Source: Halobacillus hunanensis
GTDB taxonomy: Bacteria > Bacillota > Bacilli > Bacillales > Halobacillaceae
Length of the DNA: 64,000 nucleotides
Assembly (NCBI RefSeq): GCF_900166655.1
Contig: NZ_FVZB01000007.1
Location: 310,001 to 374,000, forward strand
Reading direction: 5' to 3'
Shown here: piece by piece, positions 1 to 7,860 of the stretch
Position numbering within the stretch: the first letter of the stretch is position 1
Layout of the letters: every line of letters begins with the position of its first letter
Position numbers and translations under genes: made by a program
Notes under the pieces: model-generated
Database searches by the model: none
Told to the model about the DNA's origin: nothing
The model's input: only the letters and a program-made list of their open reading frames with translations

Positions 1-279
1 GGGGAGCTTGACCATTATATTGGTGCTGCCACGACAAAGGAGGCCCCGGAAAACTTCGCCCAGCTTGAAGTTCCAGCCTCAACGTGGGCGGTGTTTGAAG
101 CGGTTGGACCGTTCCCTGATACGCTGCAAAACATTTGGGGCCGCATTTATTCGGAATGGTTTCCGTCCTCGTCTTACGAACAAACAGAGGGTCCGGAAAT
201 ATTGTGGAACGAGCATATGGATGTAACGTCTCCAACTTTTACAAGTGAAATTTGGATTCCCGTTATTAAAAAAGATTAG
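1..279 (+). CDS. AraC-family regulator, effector-binding domain (3' part)
   Basis: This is the C-terminal ~92 residues of a gene that begins left of the window, open in frame 1 from the first base to TAG at 277-279. The fragment matches the GyrI/AraC effector-binding fold: a DHYIGA strand near the left edge, a [11 protein letters not shown] segment, the helix with [10 protein letters not shown], and a terminal EIWIPV strand. In full-length proteins this domain follows two AraC-type helix-turn-helices and binds a small effector. The DNA-binding part is not visible, so a stand-alone GyrI-like protein is equally possible. A terminator hairpin follows within 15 bases. Confidence 0.75.
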   Translation, partial: GELDHYIGAATTKEAPENFAQLEVPASTWAVFEAVGPFPDTLQNIWGRIYSEWFPSSSYEQTEGPEILWNEHMDVTSPTFTSEIWIPVIKKD

Positions 280-292
280 CTTTTTGACTAAC

Positions 293-328
293 AAAAATCC
301 CCATTCCTAGGTGCAGGAGGGGATTTTT
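293..328 (+). terminator. Rho-independent terminator
   Basis: The arms AAAAATCCCC and GGGGATTTTT flank a 16-base loop and end in a T-rich run. It sits between the AraC-type gene and the convergent gene on the minus strand, so it could serve both. Confidence 0.8.
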
Positions 329-336
329 GCGTTTTT

Positions 337-690
337 CTATTGATCGGTCAGTTCAATTATATAGGTCCCACGCTCTGTGATTAACGAAAAACGTGTATTG
401 TCAAATTGGTATAAGCTCGTGTCCTCGAGTGGTATTTCGTAAAAAGATTCCGGGAGCGGCTGGGAATTGGGAGTTTCCGTTTGAATGGTTCCTGTTCCAT
501 TTAATTGCAGGGCATGCATCGGTTCGTACTCATCGAGTCGTCTCGTATTGGTTTCATATGAGATTGAATCCAGCTGCATCAAGGTTTCGTCGTGATCTTC
601 GAGTTCTTGTTTAGTCACTTTAATGGTTTTGCCGCTCCAATGCTGGAGCAATTCGTTAAATTCCTCAACGGATAAGTATTCTCGGTTCAT
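337..690 (-). CDS. hypothetical protein, 117 aa
   Basis: I do not recognise a family. The protein is hydrophilic and acidic with no signal peptide or membrane segment, so it is probably cytosolic. It starts MNREYLSVEEFNELL, which looks like an amphipathic helix, and the second half is predicted mainly beta. Two adjacent ATGs exist. The second (690) is preferred because AGGAGG lies 7 bases before it; the first would leave only 4. It converges on the AraC-type gene and shares its terminator. The strong ribosome binding site supports expression, but the function is unknown. Confidence 0.65.
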   Translation of the reverse strand: MNREYLSVEEFNELLQHWSGKTIKVTKQELEDHDETLMQLDSISYETNTRRLDEYEPMHALQLNGTGTIQTETPNSQPLPESFYEIPLEDTSLYQFDNTRFSLITERGTYIIELTDQ

Positions 691-891
691 CATAATCCCT
701 CCTGCTCTTTAGATTTTCCTAAGAGGTATGGAATCATACGGAAACCAAGGTTTTCGGGAGTGTGCGTGCTTGTACTTTTGAATTGTAAGACAGATTAATT
801 GACGGAAGCAGTGCCAAACAGCTAAAGTTACCAGTAATAGGAATTAATTAGATTCTACTCTAGAACGCGTTTGTTTAAAGGGGAAAGCTGT

Positions 892-1821
892 ATGCTGGAA
901 GAGATGACAGAAGGGATTTACAAACTGGTGGTTACATTTCCATCAGGGATGCAAGAAGTGAATTGTTATTTGATCGAAGGTGTGCGGGGTTACACCGTCA
1001 TTGATACAGGCACCTATTCTGAAGAGGCCAAGGCGGGCTGGGAGGAATTGCTGAAATCAGGAGCAGTGATCGAAAAAGTTGTGTTGACACATACTCATCA
1101 GGATCATATTGGGCTTGCAAGGTGGTTTCAGCAGGAGAAAGGGGTTCCTGTTTATACATCAACGATCAGTTACAGTGAAATGAAGAAACACCGTGATACG
1201 AATGTCGCACGCAATATCGATTGTTTAGTCACACGTCATGGCGGACCTGGTGTTCCCGAGGATGTAGCTGATGATTCGTTTATTTACGATTTCGAACCCG
1301 ATGGTTTTTTTGAGAAAAACGATCAGATCCAGTTGGGCGACGATCTCTATGAGACGATTTGGACGCCAGGTCATGCTTGGGATCACGTGTGTTTTTATAA
1401 TGAAGAGAAGCAAGTGATGATGATTGGCGATCATTTGTTAAATCATATTTCCCCTGTGATCGGGCTTTGGCTGGGCGAGGAAAGTAATGTCTTACAGGAG
1501 TACTATGGTTCTTTGGAACGCATCAGGACGTATAATGCTCGTGTTGCACTGCCTGGCCATGGGGAGGCGATCAATAATTTAGCTGAGCGGATAGATGAGG
1601 TCAGGAATAGGCATGATCAACGGCTTCAAGAAGTGTTGGATAGGGTTCAAGATCAATGGACCACAGCCCATGACGTATGTCAGGCTATGTATGGAACGTT
1701 ACATATTATTTTATTTTTAAGTCCTTTCATGGCAACACTCACTCGGTTGATTTATTTAGAAGGGCTTGGAAAAGTGGAGCGGAAAATGATTGACGGGAAG
1801 GTGTTGTTTCGAGCGTATTAA
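892..1821 (+). CDS. MBL-fold metallo-hydrolase (YqjP/LACTB2-like)
   Basis: This is a metallo-beta-lactamase-fold hydrolase of about 309 residues. The metal-binding motif THTHQDH lies at residues 66-72, followed by a GHAWDH segment (His from strand 8 region), a GDH site and a late PGHG histidine, so the dinuclear zinc set looks complete. The last ~70 residues resemble the winged-helix tail of LACTB2/YqjP-type proteins. The substrate cannot be told from sequence; family members act on thioesters, lactones or RNA. The ATG at 892 is chosen because AAAGGGGAAA precedes it by about 5 bases; an in-frame TTG at 871 has no ribosome site. It is followed in the same direction by a nitroreductase. Confidence 0.85.
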   Translation: MLEEMTEGIYKLVVTFPSGMQEVNCYLIEGVRGYTVIDTGTYSEEAKAGWEELLKSGAVIEKVVLTHTHQDHIGLARWFQQEKGVPVYTSTISYSEMKKHRDTNVARNIDCLVTRHGGPGVPEDVADDSFIYDFEPDGFFEKNDQIQLGDDLYETIWTPGHAWDHVCFYNEEKQVMMIGDHLLNHISPVIGLWLGEESNVLQEYYGSLERIRTYNARVALPGHGEAINNLAERIDEVRNRHDQRLQEVLDRVQDQWTTAHDVCQAMYGTLHIILFLSPFMATLTRLIYLEGLGKVERKMIDGKVLFRAY

Positions 1822-1893
1822 ACGAGTTGCCATAGGCTGCTACAGGGTATAGAACGGAAGGACTTTACTTTGCAAATTGGGGGAGAGTTAAGT

Positions 1894-2415
1894 ATGGATG
1901 TTTTAGAAGCCATCAAGGCAAGAAGAGAAATTACTTCTTATAAGGATGAACCGGTTCCTGACGACATCCTGCGAAAAGTGGAGGATGCGGGAGTTTTTGC
2001 CCCGACAGGTAATAATCTTCCGTCAAAACATTTGATTGTAGTGAAGGAACGGGGGACGTTGGATAAGTTAGCGGAGACCACTCCCTATATGTCCTGGATG
2101 AAAAAAGCGCAGGCAGCTATTGTGGTGGTGGGGAAACCGGAAGTGAGCAAATATTGGCTGCAGGATGCTTCGTTTGCCTGTGCGTTTATTTGGCTTGAGG
2201 CTGTTGAAGTAGGCCTTGGTTCAGCCTTTGGAGCCATCTATCATGCACAGGATCAGCAAGAATCAGAGGAGCGCGAAACGCATGTAAGGAAACTTCTCGA
2301 GATCCCAGAGGAATGCCGCATTGTAGCGGGACTTGGACTCGGGTATCCGGACCAAACGCCAAAGCCAAAGACCCATGTGCCAAGAGATGAAATCGTCCGC
2401 TACGAAACATTTTAA
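1894..2415 (+). CDS. nitroreductase-family oxidoreductase
   Basis: This 173-residue protein has the nitroreductase fold. The start MDVLEAIKARREIT contains the phosphate-contacting arginines for FMN, APTGNNLPSKHLIVV is the second FMN loop, and VAGLGLGYP is the C-terminal loop that contacts FMN in the dimer. Such enzymes use NAD(P)H to reduce nitro compounds, quinones or flavins; the physiological substrate is unknown. The ATG at 1894 follows GGGGGAG by about 8 bases, and the in-frame TTG at 1870 is unsupported. It lies 72 bases downstream of the MBL hydrolase and is closed by a strong terminator, so the two may form one transcript. Confidence 0.85.
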   Translation: MDVLEAIKARREITSYKDEPVPDDILRKVEDAGVFAPTGNNLPSKHLIVVKERGTLDKLAETTPYMSWMKKAQAAIVVVGKPEVSKYWLQDASFACAFIWLEAVEVGLGSAFGAIYHAQDQQESEERETHVRKLLEIPEECRIVAGLGLGYPDQTPKPKTHVPRDEIVRYETF

Positions 2416-2434
2416 AGAAGATAGGAAGGAATAA

Positions 2435-2476
2435 GGTTGTCCTAAAAGTGTAAACCACTTAAAGGACAGCCTTTTT
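2435..2476 (+). terminator. Rho-independent terminator
   Basis: The stem GGTTGTCCT/AGGACAGCC contains a second AAGTG/CACTT pairing inside and is followed by TTTTTA. It ends the hydrolase-nitroreductase unit. Confidence 0.85.
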
Positions 2477-2561
2477 ACATATAATTCCCACCTCAGGTCA
2501 TCCATTCATTTCCATTTTCAATAAAGGATCTACTGAACTCGCCTCGCTTTATCGATGTATT

Positions 2562-2690
2562 GAGATAGCTCCTTAACGTGATGCGATAACGTCCTGTCTC
2601 ATAGAGATAGCGCCCTGTCTCAAAAAGATACCTCCCTAACTCGACGTCATAAAGACTTAACACACAAACATAACGCCCTAACTTAATCTA
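2562..2690. repeat. degenerate ~22-bp tandem repeat block
   Basis: About six units of 21-23 bases can be aligned by eye, each beginning near GATA, with CNCCCT in the middle and often a CTC. Examples are GATAACGTCCTGTCTC, ATAGCGCCCTGTCTC and ATACCTCCCTAACTC. The block lies between the terminator at 2435 and the 3' end of the convergent aminotransferase. A similar block is at 41188-41341. No open reading frame explains it. Confidence 0.55.
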
Positions 2691-2724
2691 AGGCTGCTTG
2701 GCAGTAGCAGTGGTTGTTCTACCC

Positions 2725-4101
2725 TCAGCTGAGCTTAGATAGGGCTTGTTCATAAGCGGCAAGTGTACGCTGAACCTCCTTTTCCCCGTGAACCGTCGAC
2801 AAACTGTAGCGATTTAATGGCTTCGTATAAATACCTTCGTTTAACAAAAGAAAATCCAACTGTTTTCTCATCGAAAAATTCGCTTGTTGAAAATCTCGAT
2901 GGTTCCGTATCTTTTCTTTATCGGTGATCACTACATTGAAAATAGATCCGAGACCAATTGTCTGCATAGAAATTCCCTTTTTCTCAAACAGCTCACTGAT
3001 TCCTTTTTTCAACTGGCGGGTTGTGGCCAGAACATGGTCGATCTCCTGTTCGAGTACGTTAATGGTGGCGATTCCTGCAGCTAGAATCGTTGGATGGCCG
3101 TTGTATGTGCCGCTATGAAACAAAACATCCCTTGCTTGGGAGGCATTACTTTGGCTGGAGTCGAACACATCCGAGTTGGAAGTCGGAGCACTTGTCATGA
3201 GCACATCTTGTTTTCCTCCTACAATCCCCACCGGAAAGCCGCCTCCGATTACTTTTCCTAATGTAGTAAGATCAGGAATGATCTCGTAAGCGGCCTGAGC
3301 GCCACCAAGTCCAATGCGAAAACCTGTCTTGACTTCATCAAAAATAAGCAAGATGCCGAGGTCTTCGGTAATCTTGCGAAGTCCCTCCATAAAGGATTGA
3401 TCAGCTGGAATAAATCCGCTCTGAATGGGCTCCATAATTACCGCGGCAATGTCATCTTTCTTTTTACGTAAAATTTCTGCTGCAGCATCGATGTTGTTGA
3501 ATGGCAGCACGATGGTGTGTTCCTGATGATACGGGTCGATTCCTTTTGATTCAATAACAGATGATGGCTCCGCAGCGGGTCCGGCATTGTCTATCGAAGG
3601 ATTAACGCTCAAGAGGACTTGGTCATACCCTCCATGATAGTGACCTTCAAACTTGGCAATTTTGTGCTTGCCTGTGTAAGCATGGGCCATACGGATGGCT
3701 AAAAGGGTCGCTTCTGTACCTGAGTTTGTGTAACGGATTTTCTCCATACTCGGGTAATGCTGCATGATTTTGTGTCCCATCTCTATTTCAAGGCGGTGCG
3801 GGGTTCCGAATAAAAACGTCCCACTATCCTCCATCTGGGACTGGATAGCATGCGTCACGGCTGGATGGCCGTGGCCGAGCATCAGCGCCCCGTAGGAGAG
3901 GAGATAATCTACATATTTATTACCGTCAATATCATATAGATACGCGCCAGCGCCCTGATCCATAATAATTGGATAAGGATCGAAGGCTTTAATATTGGCT
4001 GTCACACCGCCGGGCATCACCTGTTTGGCATTTGCCGAGAACTCCTTGGAATTTGATGTTTTGCTTAGGAATTCCGCTAACGCTTCGTTTTTGATTTGCA
4101 T
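2725..4101 (-). CDS. class-III PLP aminotransferase, GSA-aminomutase-like
   Basis: The 458-residue protein belongs to the glutamate-1-semialdehyde 2,1-aminomutase/aspartate aminotransferase group of class-III PLP enzymes. Visible hallmarks are the N-terminal MPGGVTAN segment, NSGTEA for phosphate binding, FEGHYHGG, LIFDEVKTGFR with the pyridine-nitrogen Asp, and the Schiff-base lysine in TLGKVIGGGFPVG. There is an insert of about 25 residues after that lysine. It is probably not hemL, which in Bacillaceae sits with other hem genes. Here it is divergent from an RpiR regulator with palindromic operators between them, which suggests a catabolic or amino-sugar role. The ATG follows AGGTGGAGT at good spacing. 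Confidence 0.8.
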   Translation of the reverse strand: MQIKNEALAEFLSKTSNSKEFSANAKQVMPGGVTANIKAFDPYPIIMDQGAGAYLYDIDGNKYVDYLLSYGALMLGHGHPAVTHAIQSQMEDSGTFLFGTPHRLEIEMGHKIMQHYPSMEKIRYTNSGTEATLLAIRMAHAYTGKHKIAKFEGHYHGGYDQVLLSVNPSIDNAGPAAEPSSVIESKGIDPYHQEHTIVLPFNNIDAAAEILRKKKDDIAAVIMEPIQSGFIPADQSFMEGLRKITEDLGILLIFDEVKTGFRIGLGGAQAAYEIIPDLTTLGKVIGGGFPVGIVGGKQDVLMTSAPTSNSDVFDSSQSNASQARDVLFHSGTYNGHPTILAAGIATINVLEQEIDHVLATTRQLKKGISELFEKKGISMQTIGLGSIFNVVITDKEKIRNHRDFQQANFSMRKQLDFLLLNEGIYTKPLNRYSLSTVHGEKEVQRTLAAYEQALSKLS

Positions 4102-4149
4102 AGGTACTCCACCTTTCTAGGAAATTTATATTGCTTATTTTATTTAACA

Positions 4150-4165
4150 TGAAATTTATATTTCA
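4150..4165. promoter_or_regulatory. palindromic operator 1 (RpiR-type)
   Basis: TGAAATTTATATTTCA has the form TGAAAT-N4-ATTTCA. It lies 49 bases upstream of the aminotransferase start and shares both arms with the site at 4221. The regulator next door is the obvious ligand. Confidence 0.65.
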
Positions 4166-4186
4166 TTTTACATCGACGAATCAGAT

Positions 4187-4215
4187 TTGTGAATAGGTGA
4201 TTTCTTTTATATAAT
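4187..4215 (+). promoter_or_regulatory. predicted sigma-A promoter of the RpiR gene
   Basis: TTGTGA at 4187-4192 and TATAAT at 4210-4215 are separated by 17 bases. Operator 2 begins 5 bases after the -10 box, where bound protein would block initiation. Confidence 0.6.
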
Positions 4216-4220
4216 AAATA

Positions 4221-4236
4221 TGAAATATATATTTCA
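4221..4236. promoter_or_regulatory. palindromic operator 2 (RpiR-type)
   Basis: TGAAATATATATTTCA is a perfect 16-base palindrome with the same arms as the site at 4150. A further half-site, GAAATTTCATAG, occurs at about 4248. Its position just after a predicted -10 box points to autoregulation. Confidence 0.7.
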
Positions 4237-4277
4237 TCAATAACTAGGAAATTTCATAGTAAAGGAATCGATAAAGT

Positions 4278-5138
4278 ATGGAAGACAATATTTATCAGTT
4301 TATGGCTGAAAAAATTTCACTTATGAGTAAATCACAGAAAAAAATAGCTTCCTATGTTTTGGAAAATACTAGCAGCGCTCCATTTTTAAATGTAGCTAAA
4401 CTCGCGGCGGTAGCTGGAGTTAGTGAGGCAACGATCGTGCGGTTTGCTTTTTTTCTAGGATACTCCGGCTATCCAGAACTTCAGCAGGCTATGCAGCATG
4501 CTGTCAAACAGCAACTATCCACGACAGAAAGACTGAAGATGTCTTCAGAAGTGGGGGGAGGGAAAGAGCAGACAATCTATGATATGTTCCATCATGACCA
4601 GGAAAACATTCGCTTAACGATGGAACAACTAGATAAAACAGCTTTTTTTCAGGCGGTTGAATCATTACTTGAAGCAAAAAGCATCTATATTTCCGCTAAT
4701 CGAAGTGCCGCTTCACTCGGTGTATTTCTTCAATATTATCTCAGTATTATGCTAGGTAATGCTGAAAGAGTTGGGACGGTGGAAAACAGTGCGGAACAGT
4801 TATACGAACTAGGGAAAGGGGATGTGGTATTTGCGATTAGTTACTCCCGTTATACACGAAGCACGATCAACATGGCAGCTTACGCAAAACAACAGGGAGC
4901 CACAACGGTCGTCCTTACCGATTCTTTGTTATCCCCACTCATACCGCATGCGGATGTGGCATTGACAGCTTCAAGCCAGCTCCCGACATTTATTGATTCT
5001 TTTGTAGCGCCTTTCAGTGTAGTTAATGCGCTGGTGGCGGCGATTGGGAAGGAAAGAAGGAGTGAAGTAGAGGAGCGTCTTGAGAAATTTGAAGATATCT
5101 GGGGTAATCTGGATATTTTTTATAAGGAAGAAGATTAA
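4278..5138 (+). CDS. MurR/RpiR-family transcriptional regulator
   Basis: This 286-residue protein has the two-domain RpiR plan. An N-terminal helix-turn-helix spans about residues 1-78 (SQKKIASYVLEN, then VAGVSEATIVRF as turn and recognition helix). A C-terminal SIS sugar-phosphate isomerase domain spans about 120-260, with SANRSAASLG and FAISYSRYTRSTINMA as the phosphate-binding loops. RpiR proteins sense phosphorylated sugars or amino sugars. It is divergent from a class-III aminotransferase, with two TGAAAT-N4-ATTTCA palindromes in the 176-base gap, so it probably controls that gene and itself. It has its own terminator at 5161. Confidence 0.88.
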   Translation: MEDNIYQFMAEKISLMSKSQKKIASYVLENTSSAPFLNVAKLAAVAGVSEATIVRFAFFLGYSGYPELQQAMQHAVKQQLSTTERLKMSSEVGGGKEQTIYDMFHHDQENIRLTMEQLDKTAFFQAVESLLEAKSIYISANRSAASLGVFLQYYLSIMLGNAERVGTVENSAEQLYELGKGDVVFAISYSRYTRSTINMAAYAKQQGATTVVLTDSLLSPLIPHADVALTASSQLPTFIDSFVAPFSVVNALVAAIGKERRSEVEERLEKFEDIWGNLDIFYKEED

Positions 5139-5160
5139 TAAACCTAAAAGACAAAATTCA

Positions 5161-5202
5161 AGTCTGCATCATTCAACATTTTTGAATGGTGCAGGCTTTT
5201 CT
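5161..5202 (+). terminator. Rho-independent terminator
   Basis: AGTCTGCATCATTCA pairs with TTGAATGGTGCAGGCT (allowing G-T pairs) around a short loop, followed by TTTTCTATT. It closes the RpiR gene. Confidence 0.85.
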
Positions 5203-5333
5203 ATTATAAAAATTTTGTATAGGAACATCTCAATAAAAGGTGTGGTTTCTCAATGAAATTTGCGCCGAGCCATAAAACAGAATGACTTCTGCAACTTGGC
5301 TAAGCTCTATATATTGTTGTACCCTAAAAAGAG

Positions 5334-5423
5334 TTAATACTTATCATTCAATTCCTTAGCAGTCGTTTTCGGATCAAGAATCGTCATTATAATTGTGATC
5401 ATGATATCCATTGTCTTTTTCAA
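5334..5423 (-). CDS. small peptide, 29 aa, TTG start
   Basis: A 30-codon frame on the minus strand starts with TTG and is preceded at 7 bases by AAAGGAGG. A perfect TATAAT (forward 5456-5461) lies further upstream, though I see no convincing -35. The product begins MKKTMDIMITIIMTI, a hydrophobic stretch, and has a charged tail ending NDKY. It could be a membrane-associated peptide or a short translated leader. It is divergent from a Bce-like two-component operon, so a link to peptide-antibiotic response is possible but unproven. I do not recognise a family. The ribosome site is the main evidence. Confidence 0.5.
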   Translation of the reverse strand: MKKTMDIMITIIMTILDPKTTAKELNDKY

Positions 5424-5470
5424 TGAAGAGCCTCCTTTTCATAAGCTTTGATCACATTATAGAAGCATCC

Positions 5471-5498
5471 TTGATAAACAAATAGAGAATAATATTAA
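5471..5498 (+). promoter_or_regulatory. predicted promoter of the BceRS-like operon
   Basis: TTGATA at 5471-5476 and TATTAA at 5493-5498 are separated by 16 bases. Transcription would start at or just before the palindrome at 5505. Confidence 0.5.
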
Positions 5499-5504
5499 AG
5501 GAAA

Positions 5505-5520
5505 CTTACATTTTTGTAAG
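5505..5520. promoter_or_regulatory. BceR-type operator upstream of the regulator gene
   Basis: CTTACATTTTTGTAAG is a palindrome of the form TnACA-N4-TGTAA, the published Bce-type response-regulator box. It lies just after the predicted -10, which suggests feedback repression rather than activation. Confidence 0.7.
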
Positions 5521-5547
5521 GTGTTCTTTTTAGAGAGGAAGATCGGT

Positions 5548-6243
5548 ATGCCGAGCATTATGGTTGTAGAAGATAATCAGGAGTTAAGGAGCCTGTTGAC
5601 TGATTATTTATCGAAATATGGATATGAGTGTAAGGCTGTTGATAATTTTCAGGATGTCTTAACAGAATTTCAGGAAATTAGTCCTGATCTCGTATTGCTT
5701 GATATCAACTTACCGGCTTTTGATGGGTTTTATTGGTGCAGGCAAATAAGAAAATACTCGATGTGCCCAATCATTTTCATATCGGCTCGAGAAGGAACGA
5801 TGGACCAGGTGATGGCCATTGAAAATGGAGCGGACGATTATATAACAAAGCCGTTTTCGTTTGAAATTGTAACGGCGAAGGTGAAAAGTCAGCTCCGTCG
5901 AACGATGGGCGAGTATGCTCTCAAGCAGGAAGAAAAGCTAATTGAATTTGAGGGGTTGACCTATTATCCTGAAAAATTAGAGCTTGAATTTAACGATCAG
6001 ACTTGTGAGCTGTCCAAAAAGGAAGCAGCGATGATCGAGGTTTTATTGGAGCGGGGAGATAAGGTCACGAGCCGTGATCGATTGATGGAGAAAATGTGGG
6101 ATACGGATATGTTTGTTGATGAGAACACACTCAATGTGTACATATCAAGACTTCGTAAGCTGCTTAAAGATATGGGGATTGTGAATGCCATTGAAACGGT
6201 TCGCGGTGCCGGCTACCGAATAAGAAATACGTGGGATGGATAA
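5548..6243 (+). CDS. BceR-like response regulator
   Basis: This is an OmpR-type response regulator of 231 residues. The receiver domain (1-115) has the acidic pair in VVEDN, the phospho-acceptor Asp in LVLLDINLP and the lysine in YITKPFS. The winged-helix output domain (about 130-228) ends with NVYISRLRKLL and RGAGYRI. It resembles BceR/YxdJ/PsdR regulators, which answer to Bce-type ABC transporters. The start is ATG 5548 after AGAGAGGAAG; the in-frame GTG at 5521 overlaps the operator. A kinase follows immediately and a BceAB-like transporter lies 1.6 kb downstream, with matching boxes before both units. Confidence 0.88.
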   Translation: MPSIMVVEDNQELRSLLTDYLSKYGYECKAVDNFQDVLTEFQEISPDLVLLDINLPAFDGFYWCRQIRKYSMCPIIFISAREGTMDQVMAIENGADDYITKPFSFEIVTAKVKSQLRRTMGEYALKQEEKLIEFEGLTYYPEKLELEFNDQTCELSKKEAAMIEVLLERGDKVTSRDRLMEKMWDTDMFVDENTLNVYISRLRKLLKDMGIVNAIETVRGAGYRIRNTWDG

Positions 6244-6245
6244 AT

Positions 6246-7223
6246 ATGAAACTATTTTTACGGAGTCATTTGGCGTTAGGGTTAACCGTTATAGCACAAG
6301 GCGTGTTTACGTGGATCTATTTATGGTTTCTAGGGTTTCAAGGCTGGGAGCATGCGCTCTACGTGATTTTGATGCAGGTTTTGTTTATCTTCGGCTATCT
6401 TTCCTATCGCTGGATGGAGGAATATAAATTATATAAATGGATCGCATCAGAGGAGGATGGAACGAGGATAGTTCCAAACTTGGGGAATAGTTTTTTCTCA
6501 AAAGCACTGCAGCAGAGAATCCTTGCAGAGAAATCTGCATCCGATAAGAAAATTATTGAGAGTGAGGCGGTTGTAAAAGAGAGAGCTACCTTTATGAATC
6601 AATGGGTCCACCAAATGAAAACGCCCATTTCTGTCATTCAGTTGATGATTAAAGATTACGATGATCCTGTGTTTCAGGATATTCGAAAAGAGATTTTCCG
6701 TCTTGAAGAAGGGTTGAAAACCGTGCTTTATTCATCAAGGTTATCCTTGTTTGAAAAAGATTATTTTATTGAGTCTTTTGCGATTCAGCCGTTTATGCAA
6801 AATCTTATTAAAGAAAATAAACGGTTGTTTTTTCAGTTTGGGGTGTATCCGAATATCACCATGGAACAGGAAGAATTGTCGATTACCTCTGATCAAAAGT
6901 GGCTCAAGTTCGTGATCGAGCAAATCCTGGCCAATGCTGTCAAGTATTCCACAAAAAAATCGGATAAGCTGGATATTAAGGTGGAGGCACAAAGCGAGCA
7001 GGTGAAGTTAACGATCACGGACTATGGAATCGGTATCCCTGATCAGGATCGAAGAAGGGTATTCGAACCTTATTTCACTGGGGTAAACGGAAGGAAGTAT
7101 CATGAGTCGACCGGGATGGGGCTGTATCTCGTCAAAGAAATTCTGGATAAGTTGACTCATGAATTTTCGATGGAAACGAAAGTAAATGAAGGAACGTCCT
7201 TTTGTATTTATTTTGAGGTGTAA
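6246..7223 (+). CDS. BceS-like intramembrane-sensing histidine kinase
   Basis: The 325-residue kinase has two membrane helices near the N-terminus (about 9-29 and 36-54) with almost no extracellular loop, typical of BceS-type kinases that are switched on by their transporter and not by a ligand-binding domain. The phospho-acceptor histidine is in FMNQWVHQMKTPISV, and the ATPase domain shows the N box ILANAVKYS, G1 DYGIGIP and G2 STGMGLYL. The start at 6246 is chosen over an in-frame ATG at 6231, which lies inside the regulator gene. A terminator at 7242 separates the pair from the transporter genes. Confidence 0.87.
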   Translation: MKLFLRSHLALGLTVIAQGVFTWIYLWFLGFQGWEHALYVILMQVLFIFGYLSYRWMEEYKLYKWIASEEDGTRIVPNLGNSFFSKALQQRILAEKSASDKKIIESEAVVKERATFMNQWVHQMKTPISVIQLMIKDYDDPVFQDIRKEIFRLEEGLKTVLYSSRLSLFEKDYFIESFAIQPFMQNLIKENKRLFFQFGVYPNITMEQEELSITSDQKWLKFVIEQILANAVKYSTKKSDKLDIKVEAQSEQVKLTITDYGIGIPDQDRRRVFEPYFTGVNGRKYHESTGMGLYLVKEILDKLTHEFSMETKVNEGTSFCIYFEV

Positions 7224-7241
7224 AGGAATTATAGAATTAAG

Positions 7242-7270
7242 GCCTTGCTGTAGTTACAGGGAGGCTTTTT
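7242..7270 (+). terminator. Rho-independent terminator
   Basis: GCCTTGCTGTA and TACAGGGAGGC form an imperfect stem followed by TTTTTG, 19 bases after the kinase stop. Confidence 0.7.
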
Positions 7271-7764
7271 GTTGTTTAACGTAATTATACAATACTTGGC
7301 TATGGGTAAGGTTATTTTTGAAATTGGCTACATTCAGCTCGCAAGACTAGTTCATCACCACGGCGCAACAGGACGTGGGTGTTAAGTGTGAAAATATAGC
7401 TGAAGCCGGGAGAAACTACCTTCTACCATTGTGAAGTGTGGTTGTTTTTAAACATAGTTCTCTTTTTCACATTGGGTTTGAGGTCATACCGTTATTCCGT
7501 AATCGCTTACTTATCCTGAAGACTCAGCTTCGATGCACTTTGGGTTCGTTACGATATATGGGCTCAGGTGGCTGGGAAACGACTCGCTTTCCTGCGGGGG
7601 AAATGGCCAGCCTCTTTTAAGCGAAGCCTTCCGGATGCTTGTGAACCTAGAGTGTTTCCGTTTTTCTCACACCATCCGAAGCAACGGAAACATCCCCATA
7701 ATGCCGGTCTTAGTCGAACATCGCCAAGCCTTCTCTACCAGGACGCACCGGTATTTTGTACATT
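7271..7764. other. ~500-base non-coding gap with repeat debris
   Basis: I find no gene here with a ribosome site and family resemblance; the short open frames overlap one another on several registers. The middle (from 7570) holds a damaged copy of the dispersed palindromic repeat described at 10937 and 47083. The right end runs into the promoter of the transporter operon. Confidence 0.5.
7570..7680 (-). repeat. truncated copy of dispersed palindromic repeat
   Basis: GGCTGGGAAACGACTCGC followed by TTTCCTGCGGGGG is the reverse complement of the CCCGCGGAAAGCGA end of the copies at 10937 and 47083. The other half is degraded. Confidence 0.5.
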
Positions 7765-7799
7765 CTTACAAAAGTGTAAGGTTCATGTAAGGATATACT
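7765..7799 (+). promoter_or_regulatory. BceR-type box and promoter of the transporter operon
   Basis: CTTACAAAAGTGTAAG at 7765-7780 fits TnACA-N4-TGTAA and overlaps the -35 region of a TATACT -10 box at 7794-7799. The box centre is 24 bases upstream of the -10, an activating position. The same motif precedes the regulator gene at 5505. Confidence 0.75.
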
Positions 7800-7860
7800 A
7801 TCGTAAACACCTTAAGTTCTTTTTACAATAGAGGCACAGTCATTCAAGGAGGTTTCAACA

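Noticed and set aside
2562..2690. CRISPR array
   Set aside because: Units are degenerate throughout, with no constant repeat and no unique spacers, and no cas genes are in the window. The same applies to 41188-41341 and to the 50.5-64 kb repeats.
2725..4101. hemL for tetrapyrrole synthesis
   Set aside because: The sequence is of the broad GSA-aminomutase-like group, has an insert near the PLP lysine, and sits with an RpiR regulator and not with hem genes.
7438..7831. Short overlapping open frames in the gap before the transporter operon
   Set aside because: Several frames overlap in different registers, none has a ribosome site, and the region includes a known type of repeat and the BceR-type box.
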